DNA of 64,000 bases from Ipomoea triloba (Eukaryota; Streptophyta; Magnoliopsida; Solanales; Convolvulaceae), in NCBI RefSeq assembly GCF_003576645.1, contig NC_044916.1:10679793-10743792 (forward strand), in the 5' to 3' direction. A program made the position numbers and the translations under genes. This document shows positions 23,601 to 32,028 of the stretch, one piece after another. How positions within the stretch are numbered: position 1 is the stretch's first letter; the number at the start of each line of letters is the position of its first letter. The notes under the pieces were generated by a model. That model was not told where the DNA came from. It did no database searches and saw only the letters and a program-made list of their open reading frames with translations.

Positions 23601-24856
23601 CTTAAAAATTTCAATTAAACCTGTAATGTAAACCATATATCCTATCTTTCAGGTTGTGATCGAGCTCCCACATCTATTTGTTCAAACACTCATCTATGGT
23701 GTAATAGTGTATGCCATGATTGGGTTCGAGTGGACAGCGGCCAAGTTCTTGTGGTTTATATTCTTCATGTACTTCACTTTGCTATACTTCACACTGTATG
23801 GGATGATGACAGTTGCAGTTACTCCTAACCACAACATTGCTGCCATAATTTCGTCTGCATTCTATGGCTTCTGGAATCTCTTCTCCGGATTCATCATTCC
23901 AAAAACAGTAAGTTTTGGATAAGAGTTTTTTCCATTTTTGGTCCTATGACTTTGGAGTGTCCGTCAATTTGGATTCATAACTTTCATTCCCAACATAAGT
24001 AGTATATTGCTCTATTTCTTTTATTTTTTATTTTTCAGATTTAGTCCTGCTGACGACATGACCAATGAAAACTCACCGGAACTACCACTTCTCGGTCAAA
24101 TTGAGAAGTTAACCCTTAGGTGGAATTCTTCCACCTTGTAGGTTAATTTCAATTCTCGGTTTGACCGAGAAGTGATACTTCTGGTTAACTTTACCACTTC
24201 TCAGTCATTCTTGACATAAATACCAGTAAAGTGGAATTCTTCCATCTTGTTGGTTAACTTCTCGGTTTGACCGAGAAGTGGTACTTTCCGTGAGTTTTAC
24301 CACTTCTCAATCAAACCGAGGAGTTAACAGTAAAGTGGAATTCTTCCACCATGTCGGTTAACTTCTAGGTTGACCAAGAAGTGATACTTTCGGTGAGTTT
24401 TCATTGATCATGTCATCGAAAGGTGAAAAAAAAAAAATCAAAGGGGAGCACTACTTATAATGGGGAATGAAAATTGTGAATCCAAATTAACCAGACTCTA
24501 AAGTCATAGAACCAAAAGTAGAAATTAAAAAACTTTCTCCACTAATTACCAGACTCTGTCTTCACACTGATATAAATGGTTTTGTTCTTTGATGACAGAG
24601 AATACCGGTGTGGTGGAGATGGTACTACTACATCTGCCCTGTATCCTGGACACTGTATGGACTGATTGCTTCACAGTTCGGAGATGTTAAGGAAAAGCTT
24701 GACACAAACGAAACTGTGAAGGACTTCGTGAAAAGCTTCTTCGATTTTGACCATGATTTTGTTGGATATGTTGCCACCATTATTGTTGGAATCTGTGTCA
24801 TGTTTGGCTTCATTTTCGCCTTCTCAATCAAGGCGTTCAATTTCCAGACACGGTAG
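14625..24856 (+). CDS. PDR1-like: Full-size ABCG (PDR-type) ABC transporter, cluster I / PDR1-ABCG40-like, 24 exons
   Basis: Plasma-membrane exporter of the plant pleiotropic drug resistance family; relatives move terpenoids, hormones or toxic compounds, but the substrate here is unknown. Exons: 14625-14956, 15189-15309, 15542-15630, 15730-15814, 16519-16678, 16778-16854, 16945-16998, 17585-17675, 17870-18171, 18362-18643, 18728-19044, 19264-19424, 19509-19612, 20188-20344, 20440-20547, 20595-20794, 21311-21643, 21742-22032, 22135-22218, 22290-22423, 22503-22730, 23386-23557, 23653-23907, 24599-24856. The sum is 4395 nt, 1464 residues plus stop, with all junctions in frame and a length normal for the family. 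Order is NBD1-TMD1-NBD2-TMD2: Walker A GPPSSGKT (187-194), signature SGGQ (327-330), Walker B Asp350; second Walker A GISGAGKT (912-919), degenerate signature LSTEQ (1019-1023) typical of PDRs, Walker B Asp1043. Two splice sites are odd: intron 5 starts GTCGGT and intron 22 starts GC. Five introns carry TRIM copies. The N-terminal [15 protein letters not shown] motif supports the start. Confidence 0.93.
15375..15525 (+). mobile_element. TRIM-like LTR copy in PDR intron 2
   Basis: Begins TTGTTGGGCGGAGACGAGTA, continues GGTCAAGTTCAGAGCACC and AATAAAGTTG, and fades toward the acceptor. It is the same LTR sequence as the complete element in intron 16, diverged and without a visible second LTR. 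Confidence 0.6.
15840..16478 (-). mobile_element. TRIM-like copy in PDR intron 4, split by a MITE
   Basis: On the minus strand the LTR starts TGTTGGGCGAAGAACAGTAA at 16478 and resumes near 15990, with CTTCGCTATTAGCTATAGC and a degraded primer-site region near 15865-15890. The MITE at about 16003-16395 separates the two parts. Confidence 0.6.
16003..16395. mobile_element. MITE inside the intron 4 TRIM
   Basis: It is bounded by TTGGTTGGATATAATTGCAA on the left and, inverted, GGTTGGTTGGAAAGAACGGA on the right, with repeated TTGCAATTCA-type words inside. The similar TTCCTTAAACCAACCAAAC sequence at 39300-39460 is a relative. No coding capacity. Confidence 0.5.
17030..17516. mobile_element. Foldback MITE, family B, in PDR intron 7
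   Basis: The arms contain TTCCATTTTTTGTCCTATTT and CTAATATTATTGTGGCATGA with inverted partners near the right end (GCCACAATAATACTAG, GGACCAAAATTAGAG). It is a second copy of the element at 6836-7381 and accounts for most of this 586-base intron. Confidence 0.65.
18253..18323 (+). mobile_element. 5'-truncated SINE, family 1, in PDR intron 9
   Basis: Only the 3' body and tail remain: CAGTAGGTTGAGAAAGTAGT, GATACTACATTGTAACAGAG, AGTAGTACT and then A12. The body matches the minus-strand copy at 28912-29030. Confidence 0.7.
19665..20138 (-). mobile_element. TRIM-like copy in PDR intron 13
   Basis: Minus-strand LTR from TGTTGGGCAGAGACCGGTAA (starting at 20138) to about 19944, next to GAGGTATCAGAATCAGG, a degraded initiator-tRNA-Met primer site. 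The LTR sequence (AATAAAGTTGC..CTTCGCTACTAAC) appears again at 19665-19860, so parts of both LTRs are present in diverged form. Confidence 0.65.
20851..21273 (+). mobile_element. Complete TRIM-like element in PDR intron 16, 5-bp TSD
   Basis: It starts TGTTGGGCGG and ends CCTAACA (TGTT..AACA termini), flanked by the 5-bp direct repeat GTGTT at 20846-20850 and 21274-21278. The 5' LTR (20851 to about 20984) is followed two bases later by TGGTATCAGAGCCA (20987-21000), the initiator tRNA-Met primer site. Further LTR-like units start near 21022, 21114 and 21201. No protein is encoded. Its small size, LTRs, primer site and lack of genes fit the TRIM class. Relatives occur in introns 2, 4, 13 and 21 of the same gene. 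Confidence 0.8.
20987..21000 (+). other. Primer binding site for initiator tRNA-Met
   Basis: TGGTATCAGAGCCA is the standard plant retrotransposon primer site and lies two bases after the LTR of the intron 16 TRIM. Confidence 0.8.
22860..23315 (-). mobile_element. TRIM-like LTR copies in PDR intron 21
   Basis: Several minus-strand LTR-like units are stacked. Each shows a plus-strand GCCTC..CCCAACAAT end and an ACTTTATTTCCTTATA block. The outermost TGTTGGGCCGAGGCCGGTAA starts near 23313. It is diverged and rearranged, and it fills most of this 655-base intron. Confidence 0.6.
23925..24530. mobile_element. Foldback MITE with internal hairpin repeats in PDR intron 23
   Basis: The outer inverted ends are AGTTTTTTCCATTTTTGGTC and, inverted, AGTTTTTTAATTTCTACTTT, each followed by TATGACTTT.GAGT. 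The centre holds four to five alternating copies of a short palindrome, CTTCTCGGT..ACCGAGAAG, with GTGGAATTCTTCCA between them. No gene. Confidence 0.6.
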
Positions 24857-25241
24857 ACTTTTATGGCCCAAAATTAGAATGGCAAAGGACTTCCGTTAGT
24901 TTGGTTGTAACGAGGAAGATAATTGTAATCCTATGGTATGGAGAAGGAAAAATGGGGAGATAGAGTAACTAGGGATTCACTTGGTGGGAATAAAATTATT
25001 ACGAATATCTATACAAGTGTTCGAGTTAAATAGGAATTAAAAAAGAGAATAAGTTATATAATTTTTGGAGGTGGTATTGGAGGAAATGCTCGGACCACTA
25101 GACCCTCGATTGGACACTAGGATGGTGATGCTAAGAAGGCTTGGAGGGGTGTATAAAAGGAGTGGAACCGGCAGGATTTGGAAGTCAATTGCCAAAGGGA
25201 TTTTAAAAGAAATGTACTACTTTTCTAATATATTTTAAGAA
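24857..25241 (+). other. 3' flank of the PDR gene
   Basis: Contains AATAAA at 24989-24994, about 135 bases after the stop, a plausible polyadenylation signal. Nothing else is recognised before the MITE at 25242. Confidence 0.45.
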
Positions 25242-25964
25242 GGGAAAATGACATATTTTTCCCTACGTTATATGTATATAACACTTTTCCCCCCTCAGTT
25301 ATTAAAGTGACAGTTTTTACCCTATAATGTTAAATTGATATTTTAGCCCTTAAAAATAACTATTTCATCTATTTTTCTTCCTCAACAAATTATTGCTTAT
25401 ATGTATAGATAACCACGATTCAGTTTGAACCTAACTGAATATTGTAGCAATCATACCGAAATAGTATGGACGGTTCTGGTTACGATTCAGAACCGAAAAA
25501 AATAACATAAAATAAAGTAATTGTTGAACCGTGAATCGGAACTGAACTGCAGTCATATATAGTGAAAATGATCAAACACTTATTTTGATAAATCGGTTCG
25601 GTTCCAATTTCGATTTTAAACTGCCAATCAAAACTTATTTATTTAGTTATTTATTTATTTTTATAATAGTCTAAATTCAACACTTATTTTATTTTATTTT
25701 TTTTCGATTCTGAATCATAATCGTAACCCTCCATACTATTTAGGTTCAATTGCTATAGTGTCCTATTAGGTTCGAATCGAACCATAATCTTCCATACATA
25801 TTAGTAATAATTAGTTGGAGATCAAAAGAAAAAAAAAACTGAAATAGTTATTTTTAAGGACAAAAATGTCGATTTAACATTACAGGAGGGAAACCGCCAC
25901 TTTAATAACTGAAGTGAAAAAAGTACAATATACATATAACATGGAGAAAAAGTGTCATCTTCCC
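25242..25964. mobile_element. Mutator-type foldback MITE with a 9-bp TSD
   Basis: The ends GGGAAAATGACA and, inverted, GGGAAGATGACA are flanked by TTTTAAGAA on both sides (25233-25241 and 25965-25973). The arms extend about 150 bases (GTTATATGTATAT, CAGTTATTAAAGTG, TTTTTAAGGGC). A second inverted pair in the centre contains GTTCGG / AACCGAA words. 723 bp, no coding sequence. The 9-bp duplication is the Mutator hallmark. Confidence 0.8.
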
Positions 25965-26082
25965 TTTTAAGAATGTAGTTTGTATTTTAGGATGGGATTT
26001 AGGGTTCAGAGTTGCATGGAATCTTCTTTCCTATTTTAGTTCGGGTACTTGTGTATAAATAGTGTAAACGATCTAAAATCTT

Positions 26083-28628
26083 AAGGGCAAATTATGCCAT
26101 CATTATATCGTAGACCGTAACATGGTCTGAAACGACGTCGTTCCGAATGTTAGTGGACAGTGAACTTGAATGACTTCAGGGAATACACAGAATTCTTGTC
26201 TAGAATAAACAGAATGACTTGAGGGAATACACATAATATTGACACAACTACACAGAAATTCTCCTAACATTTGAATACACAAAACACTTCACAACCTATG
26301 TTTAAGTACCCCTAACATGAATACACAGAATCGTAGTCTACAATACACAGAATGTCTTCAAAAATACACGTAACACCCCGTAAATTCATTTCAAGCCTTT
26401 CGATCGTTAATTAATTCCTTGGGCAATCTAATTAATTCTTCGGGCAATTTAATTAAATTCCAATTGGGCTAATTCTTCCAATTTAATATATATATATACA
26501 CTTGTATATATATTTGATGCCTAACTTAATTATTCTAATCAAGAGCCCAATTAATTGAATTTATTCTTGTAAGGGATTTTATTCAATTTGGACCCTTACA
26601 ATGTTTGTTATTAAATATTCTTACAAGCCCACATTCTTGATCATACATTATATATGTATATATATTGATCCTAAGACATTCTTATGGGCTAATTCTTGTA
26701 TTTAATTTGTAAGGGGTGAATTTAATAAGCCCAACTTACTAGTCTTGATTATATTTATTTCCTACACCCATTATTTTATAAGTTACTTAAGCCCACATCA
26801 TTTAATGTCTTACAACCTAAATATTGTATGTATTCTTGGTATATAATTTGAAGATCAAATTACCCTAAGACTTTCACTCTTTCTTCCTCCTACCCTATAC
26901 TCCTACACGCCATTTTCCTCTCAAATTCCCTAAGAATTCATCTTCATTTTCCCTACAAGATTTCAAGTAAAGGTTGCTCTTTTAAGCTTGGTTGGGAGTG
27001 GGTAAGTGCATCTATCCTAGAATCCATCTTGCATTTTGTGTTTTAGATAGTCTTTTTACATAATCTCATAAGTGTTCTTTTGGGGTTCTTTGGGAAAAAG
27101 ATGATCAAGGTGAAGGTGGGGCTTTGTGAGCTAGCAAAAGGCTTGTTGGAATAGGAAAAGCTCTTTGAGGTAACCATCCATGTCCATCAAATCTATTTTA
27201 TTCACCTATTCTATATATAATGATCTTGGTGTTGGAAATCCTGAAATTTCTTGTTATTTGGCCTATTTCTTGGATGTATTTTGTTAGTTTTCATCTTGAT
27301 CATTTGTCTTGTGTTGTATGATCAATGATGTTATGGATTTCCCTATTTTTGGACTCTAAATGGGATGAAATGTGAGTGTATTTGGTCTGATTTTGTATTC
27401 TGGAAGTGGGATTTGTTGATCTGGGTTGAACTGTCTCTGGAAGGGNCTTCGGTCCCTGTGATTGGGTTGATTACCCCTGTGATTGGACTTCGGTCCCTGT
27501 GATTGGGCTCATCACCCCTGTGTACCGGTTTTCCGGGTTTGGCTCTTGACCACTGACTTTGGGTTGGTCACCCCTGTGTACCGGTTTTTCCGGGATTGAC
27601 TCTTGACTCCTGACTTCTGACTATGTGGTTTGACTTGGTTTGGTGGTTGGGTTGACTTGGTTTGGAGGTTGGAGTTGGGGTTCCTTCTTGGTCCGTTTTA
27701 TGAGCTCTTTATGCTAATTCGGTCGATACCTTATGGCTCTCGGTTATGGTTCGTTATTGCATTATGCTTTGTTGTTGGCTATTGGCTTTGTTTGACTGAG
27801 TCTTGGTTTGTGATTCGTTCAGCTTATTATTGTTGAGTATCGTTTTCAACTACTGAACAGTTCGTTGGTGTTTATATTCTATATGGGTGTGTAAACCTAT
27901 TTACAAGCTTATGTATATCTATATCTCCTTGCGGGTGTGAATGGTGGTTGCTTAGCATTCTTTTGCTAATGGTTCTTTGTGTGTTTTCCAGGTATGGAGT
28001 AGTTATGCGAGAGCGCGCTAGAGCTTTCCTTATGAGGATGTTTAGCCTTAGTTTACCTTGTTTAGACTTTGGTTTTGGCCTGTGTGCCTTGAGATATTAT
28101 TAGTATACTCTGGATTAGTGGTTTGAGTACTTTCGATGATTGTGGATTATGTTTTGGGAATTTTATCTTGGTTTATATCTATGACAGCTTAGTCCGTTTT
28201 ATGATTAGCCTGTGCATCTAGGCTGTGTTATACCTAGATGTGGCATGACGCCCCTTAGGTTTTAAATCGCTTCCGCTATGTTTTCGTTTGATGGTTGAGA
28301 TTGGCAGCTGTTGTGTTAAGCTTTAGCTATCTCAGCCGGTGTGAGGTTGGGGGTGTCACAATACACAGAAAATGAAAATACCAAATACACAAACACATTA
28401 CTTCTGTGTTTAAGTACCACTAACATGAATACACAGAATCATAGTCTACAATACACAGAATGCCTTCAAAGAATACATAGACTATTAACACAAGTACACA
28501 AACCGACCGAAACGGAAAATGTGATTTTCAAAACAAACAAGCCGTTAATTAAAATGACCAAAACGACGTCGTTTTGGTACGGGGTGCACAATGCATTGTG
28601 CACCCTGGTCCACGATATAAATTGCCCA
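26083..28628. mobile_element. Foldback element, family C, with AATACACAGAAT repeats, split by a solo LTR
   Basis: Outer ends are related inverted repeats: GGCAAATTATG..ATATCGTAGACC on the left and GGTCCACGATATAAATTGCC on the right, each next to an AACGACGTCGTT palindrome. The interior is built of AATACACAGAAT-like units, and two long stretches (TAACATGAATACACAGAATC) repeat on either side of the solo LTR at 26366-28360. The ends resemble those of the foldbacks at 50210 and 56807. Confidence 0.55.
26366..28360. mobile_element. Solo LTR, about 2.0 kb, 5-bp TSD
   Basis: Bounded by CGTAACACCCC on the left (TG mutated to CG) and GGGGGTGTCACA on the right, the GTAACACCCC / GGGGTGT(C/T)AC ends typical of many plant gypsy LTRs. 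It is flanked by ATACA on both sides (26361-26365, 28361-28365). No internal domain or primer site, so it is a solo LTR left by recombination between two LTRs. A single N lies at 27446 next to repeated CCCTGTGATTGG words. Orientation is not certain. Confidence 0.75.
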
Positions 28629-28904
28629 ATTATGCTATGGACTCGGATCGACCCAAGTTCATGTTCACAAATTTAAAACTCTATATACAAAATTACATTA
28701 CTCAATATTCACAATTTTTGCACTCGATCTATATTCACAATTTTGTTATATAGATTCAAAAATTGTGGTATATTATTGAATATAGAGTTATGAAATTGTG
28801 AACATAGAGTTCGTAATTGTGAATATGGAGTACATACATTTCTGAAATGTGAACATGGACTTGGGTTCACCTTGCAAGGTGGACTCGGGTCCATGGCATA
28901 ATAA
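28629..28904. mobile_element. Foldback MITE, family A
   Basis: The ends TTATGCTATGGACTCGG and, inverted, TTATGCCATGGACCCGAG, with TTCATGTTCACAAATTT and its partner inside, match the copies at 4149 and 57199. Confidence 0.6.
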
Positions 28905-28911
28905 TTGAATC

Positions 28912-29030
28912 TTACAATGTAGTATCTCTTCATAACTACTTTCTCAACCTACTGCCCCACTCCAATCTCCCATCATCTATGTGGGAGTGTAGACGGAACA
29001 CCGGGTGCCACTAGACCACAAGGTCTTTGG
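28912..29030 (-). mobile_element. SINE, family 1, with tRNA-like head
   Basis: On the minus strand it begins CCAAAGACCTTGTGGTCTAG, continues TGGCACCCGGTGTTCCG and ends GAAAGTAGTTATGAAGAGAT..CATTGTAA. It has the most complete head of this family in the window but lacks an A tail. The A-box-like part is visible and the B box is weak. Confidence 0.6.
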
Positions 29031-29606
29031 CTTATTATTCCTTATTTCTTACTATTGTTATTAATATTACTAGTGTTTTACCCATGCGATGCACGGACAA
29101 AATTTATGTTACTATAAATTTAAATAGAAAATTTGAAAAATATAAATATTTTAAAATGTACAACATAATAATATATTTGTAATTCCATATATTTGGTTAA
29201 GTATCTATTTTCATAGCATATAAAATTTAAATTTAAATTTTGTATAATTAATATAGTCTCTAATTAATCATGTACACATTTAGATAAATTTATAGAAAAA
29301 ACTTACATAATTAATTTCATTTATTCCTAAGTGTATTTCATATATATTATGATTCCAACAATATGAATAATAACTAAGAAAATTATATTTAAAAAAGATG
29401 CAAATTTTAATTTTTGTATTAGTAAAAAAATTTGAACGACCCATGTTTAATTGTAATTATACAATTATTATTATAATTATTAACTTATTTATCATAATAA
29501 TTATTAGTCAATTATATTAATATACATACAATCAATTTTTTAATTACTGTAATAATTATTAGATAATTAAATTAATATTGTCACTTTAATACTTTAAATA
29601 TAAATG

Positions 29607-29655
<49 letters not shown>

Positions 29656-29694
29656 CCAGCCACTTCTGTTATTATATATATAACCTATACATTG
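29031..29694. repeat. AT-rich repeat starting with a TTTTACCC..GATGCACGG motif
   Basis: Starts near 29070 with TAGTGTTTTACCCATGCGAT and ends near 29685 with GCCACTTCTGTTATTATATA. The same end motif occurs at 39093-39120 (GGCACTTCTATTATTATATA). An (AT)n tract lies at 29609-29652. No gene. Confidence 0.45.
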
Positions 29695-29704
29695 TGGTCT
29701 GATA

Positions 29705-30244
29705 GAGTTTTTTGCATTTTTAGTCCTACGACTGTAGTGGCGCTATTAGAATTGATCCACGACTTTCAAACTTTGCAATTTCGGTCCACGACTGTAGTGG
29801 CGCTATTAGAATTAATTTCTAAATGATTAAATTTGCTACATATCTTTTTAGAAATTAATTAGTTTTAATTTTAATTAGTTTACCAAAATCAAAATGATTT
29901 TATAGTCTAGTCTGACATGATCACATACTTTTTAGAAATGAATTAGTTTTTTTTTTTCAAAAATGGATGGCGTGTTGAAGATGCCAATCAATGTTTTCTT
30001 GCTTGAAAGAGAAATTTTTTTTAAACATGTAAATGCCCATTTAACCATGCTTGAAAGGGGGAAAAAAATTCGGCCAAAAAATGACAAAAAATATGCACAA
30101 TTTTTTTCCGGTGAAAAAAAACTACCGGAAGGACCATTTTTGCAAAAGAAACAATAGTCGTGGACTGAAATTACAAAGTTTAAAAGTCGTGAATCAATTC
30201 TAATAGTGTCACTATAGTCGTGGGACTAAAAATACAAAAAACTC
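29705..30244. mobile_element. Mutator-type MITE with a 9-10 bp TSD
   Basis: The inverted ends GAGTTTTTTGCATTTTTAGT and GAGTTTTTTGTATTTTTAGT are flanked by TGGTCTGATA on both sides (29695-29704 and 30245-30254). The arms of about 100 bases contain CGACTGTAGTGGCGCTATTA and AGAATTGATCCACGACTTT. 540 bp. The short open frame at 29963-30157 is not conserved-looking. Confidence 0.85.
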
Positions 30245-30310
30245 TGGTCTGATATAACCAAACTCTTGGTAGCTCGCAATTACTTGGGCACTTAAATCAG
30301 TTCCATAGTG

Positions 30311-31101
30311 ACATAGTGTACGTTCATCTATTTTGGGTTCAAATACATGGATTACCAGCTGGTTTCCGTTCAGAGGCGGTGATTTAGGCCATCGAAAAAT
30401 TCGTAGGAGTACTTGTGAAGACTGATGACAGGAACTTTGATGGTTCGATATGTCAATTCTTCCGTGTTCGTGTTGCTATTGACGTCCTGAAACCTTTGAA
30501 GAAGGGTATGCGCATGAAGAAGGATTCGGGCGAGTGGTTTGCAATGTCTTTCAAATATGAACGTCTACCGACGTTTTGTTTCTTGTGTGGTGTTCTTGGC
30601 CACGCAGAAAAATTTTGTGCCAAGGATGCAGGTGTGACTCCGACTCCAGGCGTGAAGCCTTACAGTGCAGACCTCCGGGCGGGGAATCAGCGTGGTGTTC
30701 CTACTGCTGGTTTGCGATGGATAGCCCCAGAGACCACCGTGGAGAGGAGAGCGTGGTCTGGACCTGACTGCAATATGCCGGGAGGTGATACAGGGAAAGC
30801 AGCTGCTGACGTCGATCCTGGGAATGCTGAACATATTCCCCCTCCTGAACCGACTGAACCCAACAATGGTACCTCCTCTACTCCCTTTGTTAACCGGGAG
30901 TCCATGTGTGCGGAGAGTGAAGTTGAGTCCAGAACTGTTGCGCAGCCAGGGAGCGGTTATGTGAGTAACCTGGTTGTGGCTTATAATGAACTTAAGAGGA
31001 AACGTGTGAATGAGCAGATTGCAGTTGATGAAACTACGAATATGGTTCCAAAAAACTTGTTTATGGCGGGTTCTGGAGTTCAGGCCCGCCCATCCCAATG
31101 A
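30311..31101 (+). pseudogene. LINE ORF1: DUF4283 remnant and CCHC zinc knuckle
   Basis: Nucleic-acid-binding (gag-like) protein of the LINE. In frame upstream of the ATG at 30415 one reads FWVQIHGLPAGFRSEAVI, then a TAG, then AIEKFVGVLVKTDD, the C-terminal half of a DUF4283 domain. The knuckle C-x2-C-x4-H-x4-C (CFLCGVLGHAEKFC) lies at residues 55-68 counted from that ATG. The rest is a Pro/Gly-rich, probably disordered tail. The stop TGA at 31099-31101 overlaps the ORF2 start as ATGA. Confidence 0.8.
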
Positions 31102-32028
31102 GTACTATTAGCTGGAACTGTCGTGGCTTGGGCAATCCACGCACAGTTTGCGAGATCATGGACTTGGTGTCCAGTAAGAAGCCAGATTTTATTTTTCTTA
31201 TGGAGACGAAGGTTGGTAGGGCTCATGCGGAGCGTTTGCGTGTGAAGTTGGGGTTTGATGGTCTATTGTATGTGGATAGTGTGGGCTTGAGTGGAGGTTT
31301 AGCTTTATTTTGGAGATCAAATAACACGGCTAGTTTACTAAGCTATTCTAAGCTATGCTCGGCATCACATTGATGTTGAAGTGAGTTGCCCGGGGCTCAA
31401 TAGATGGAGGATGACTTGTTTCTATGGCTTCCCAGAGCGCAGCCGACGAAGGGAGTCATGGGAGCTGTTACGTTCATTACGAGATCGGTCCACACTCCCG
31501 TGGGTTATCACAGGAGATTTTAATGACTTGCTTTTTCATCATGAAAAACGTGGGCGGGTTCCTCACCCTGAGAATTTACTACGAGGCTTCAGTGATACTT
31601 TGGAAGACTGTGGCTTGCACTCTATACCCATGGAGGGATATCCATTCACTTGGGAGCGTGGTCGAGGCACTGATGCCTGGGTGGAGGAACGGCTTGATAG
31701 AGTCGTTGCGAATGAGGCTTGGCGGTCCACAGTACCAGCGGCCAGAGTGGTAAATACTCTTTCCCGTACTTCTGATCATTCTATTATTTTTCTTGATATT
31801 AGGGAAAGACGTGTTTTCTCTCATAGAGGCAGAAGGAGTTTTAAATTTGAGATGGCCTGGTTGTTAGACGAGGGGTGCAGGGGTGTGGTGGAGGAGGCTT
31901 GGCATGAGGGGAGAAGCCAAGGTTTGCAGGATTGTTTAACTTTATGTGGTGAGAAATTGAAAGCATGGGGTGGTGACAGTTTTCACAAATTTGGAAAAAA
32001 TATCAAAAAGCTTCGTGCTCAACTATAG
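31098..32028 (+). pseudogene. LINE ORF2 part 1: APE-type endonuclease, frameshifted
   Basis: Nicks target DNA to prime reverse transcription. The frame opens ISWNCRGLGNPRTV and METKVG (metal-binding Asn and Glu), then shifts: it ends at 31373, and the homologous frame resumes before 31381 (ARHHIDVEVSCPG). The second frame carries WVITGDFNDLL and the terminal SDHSIIFLDI motif, so the catalytic residues survive in two pieces. The frame stops at TAG 32026-32028, in frame with the reverse transcriptase that follows. Confidence 0.85.
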
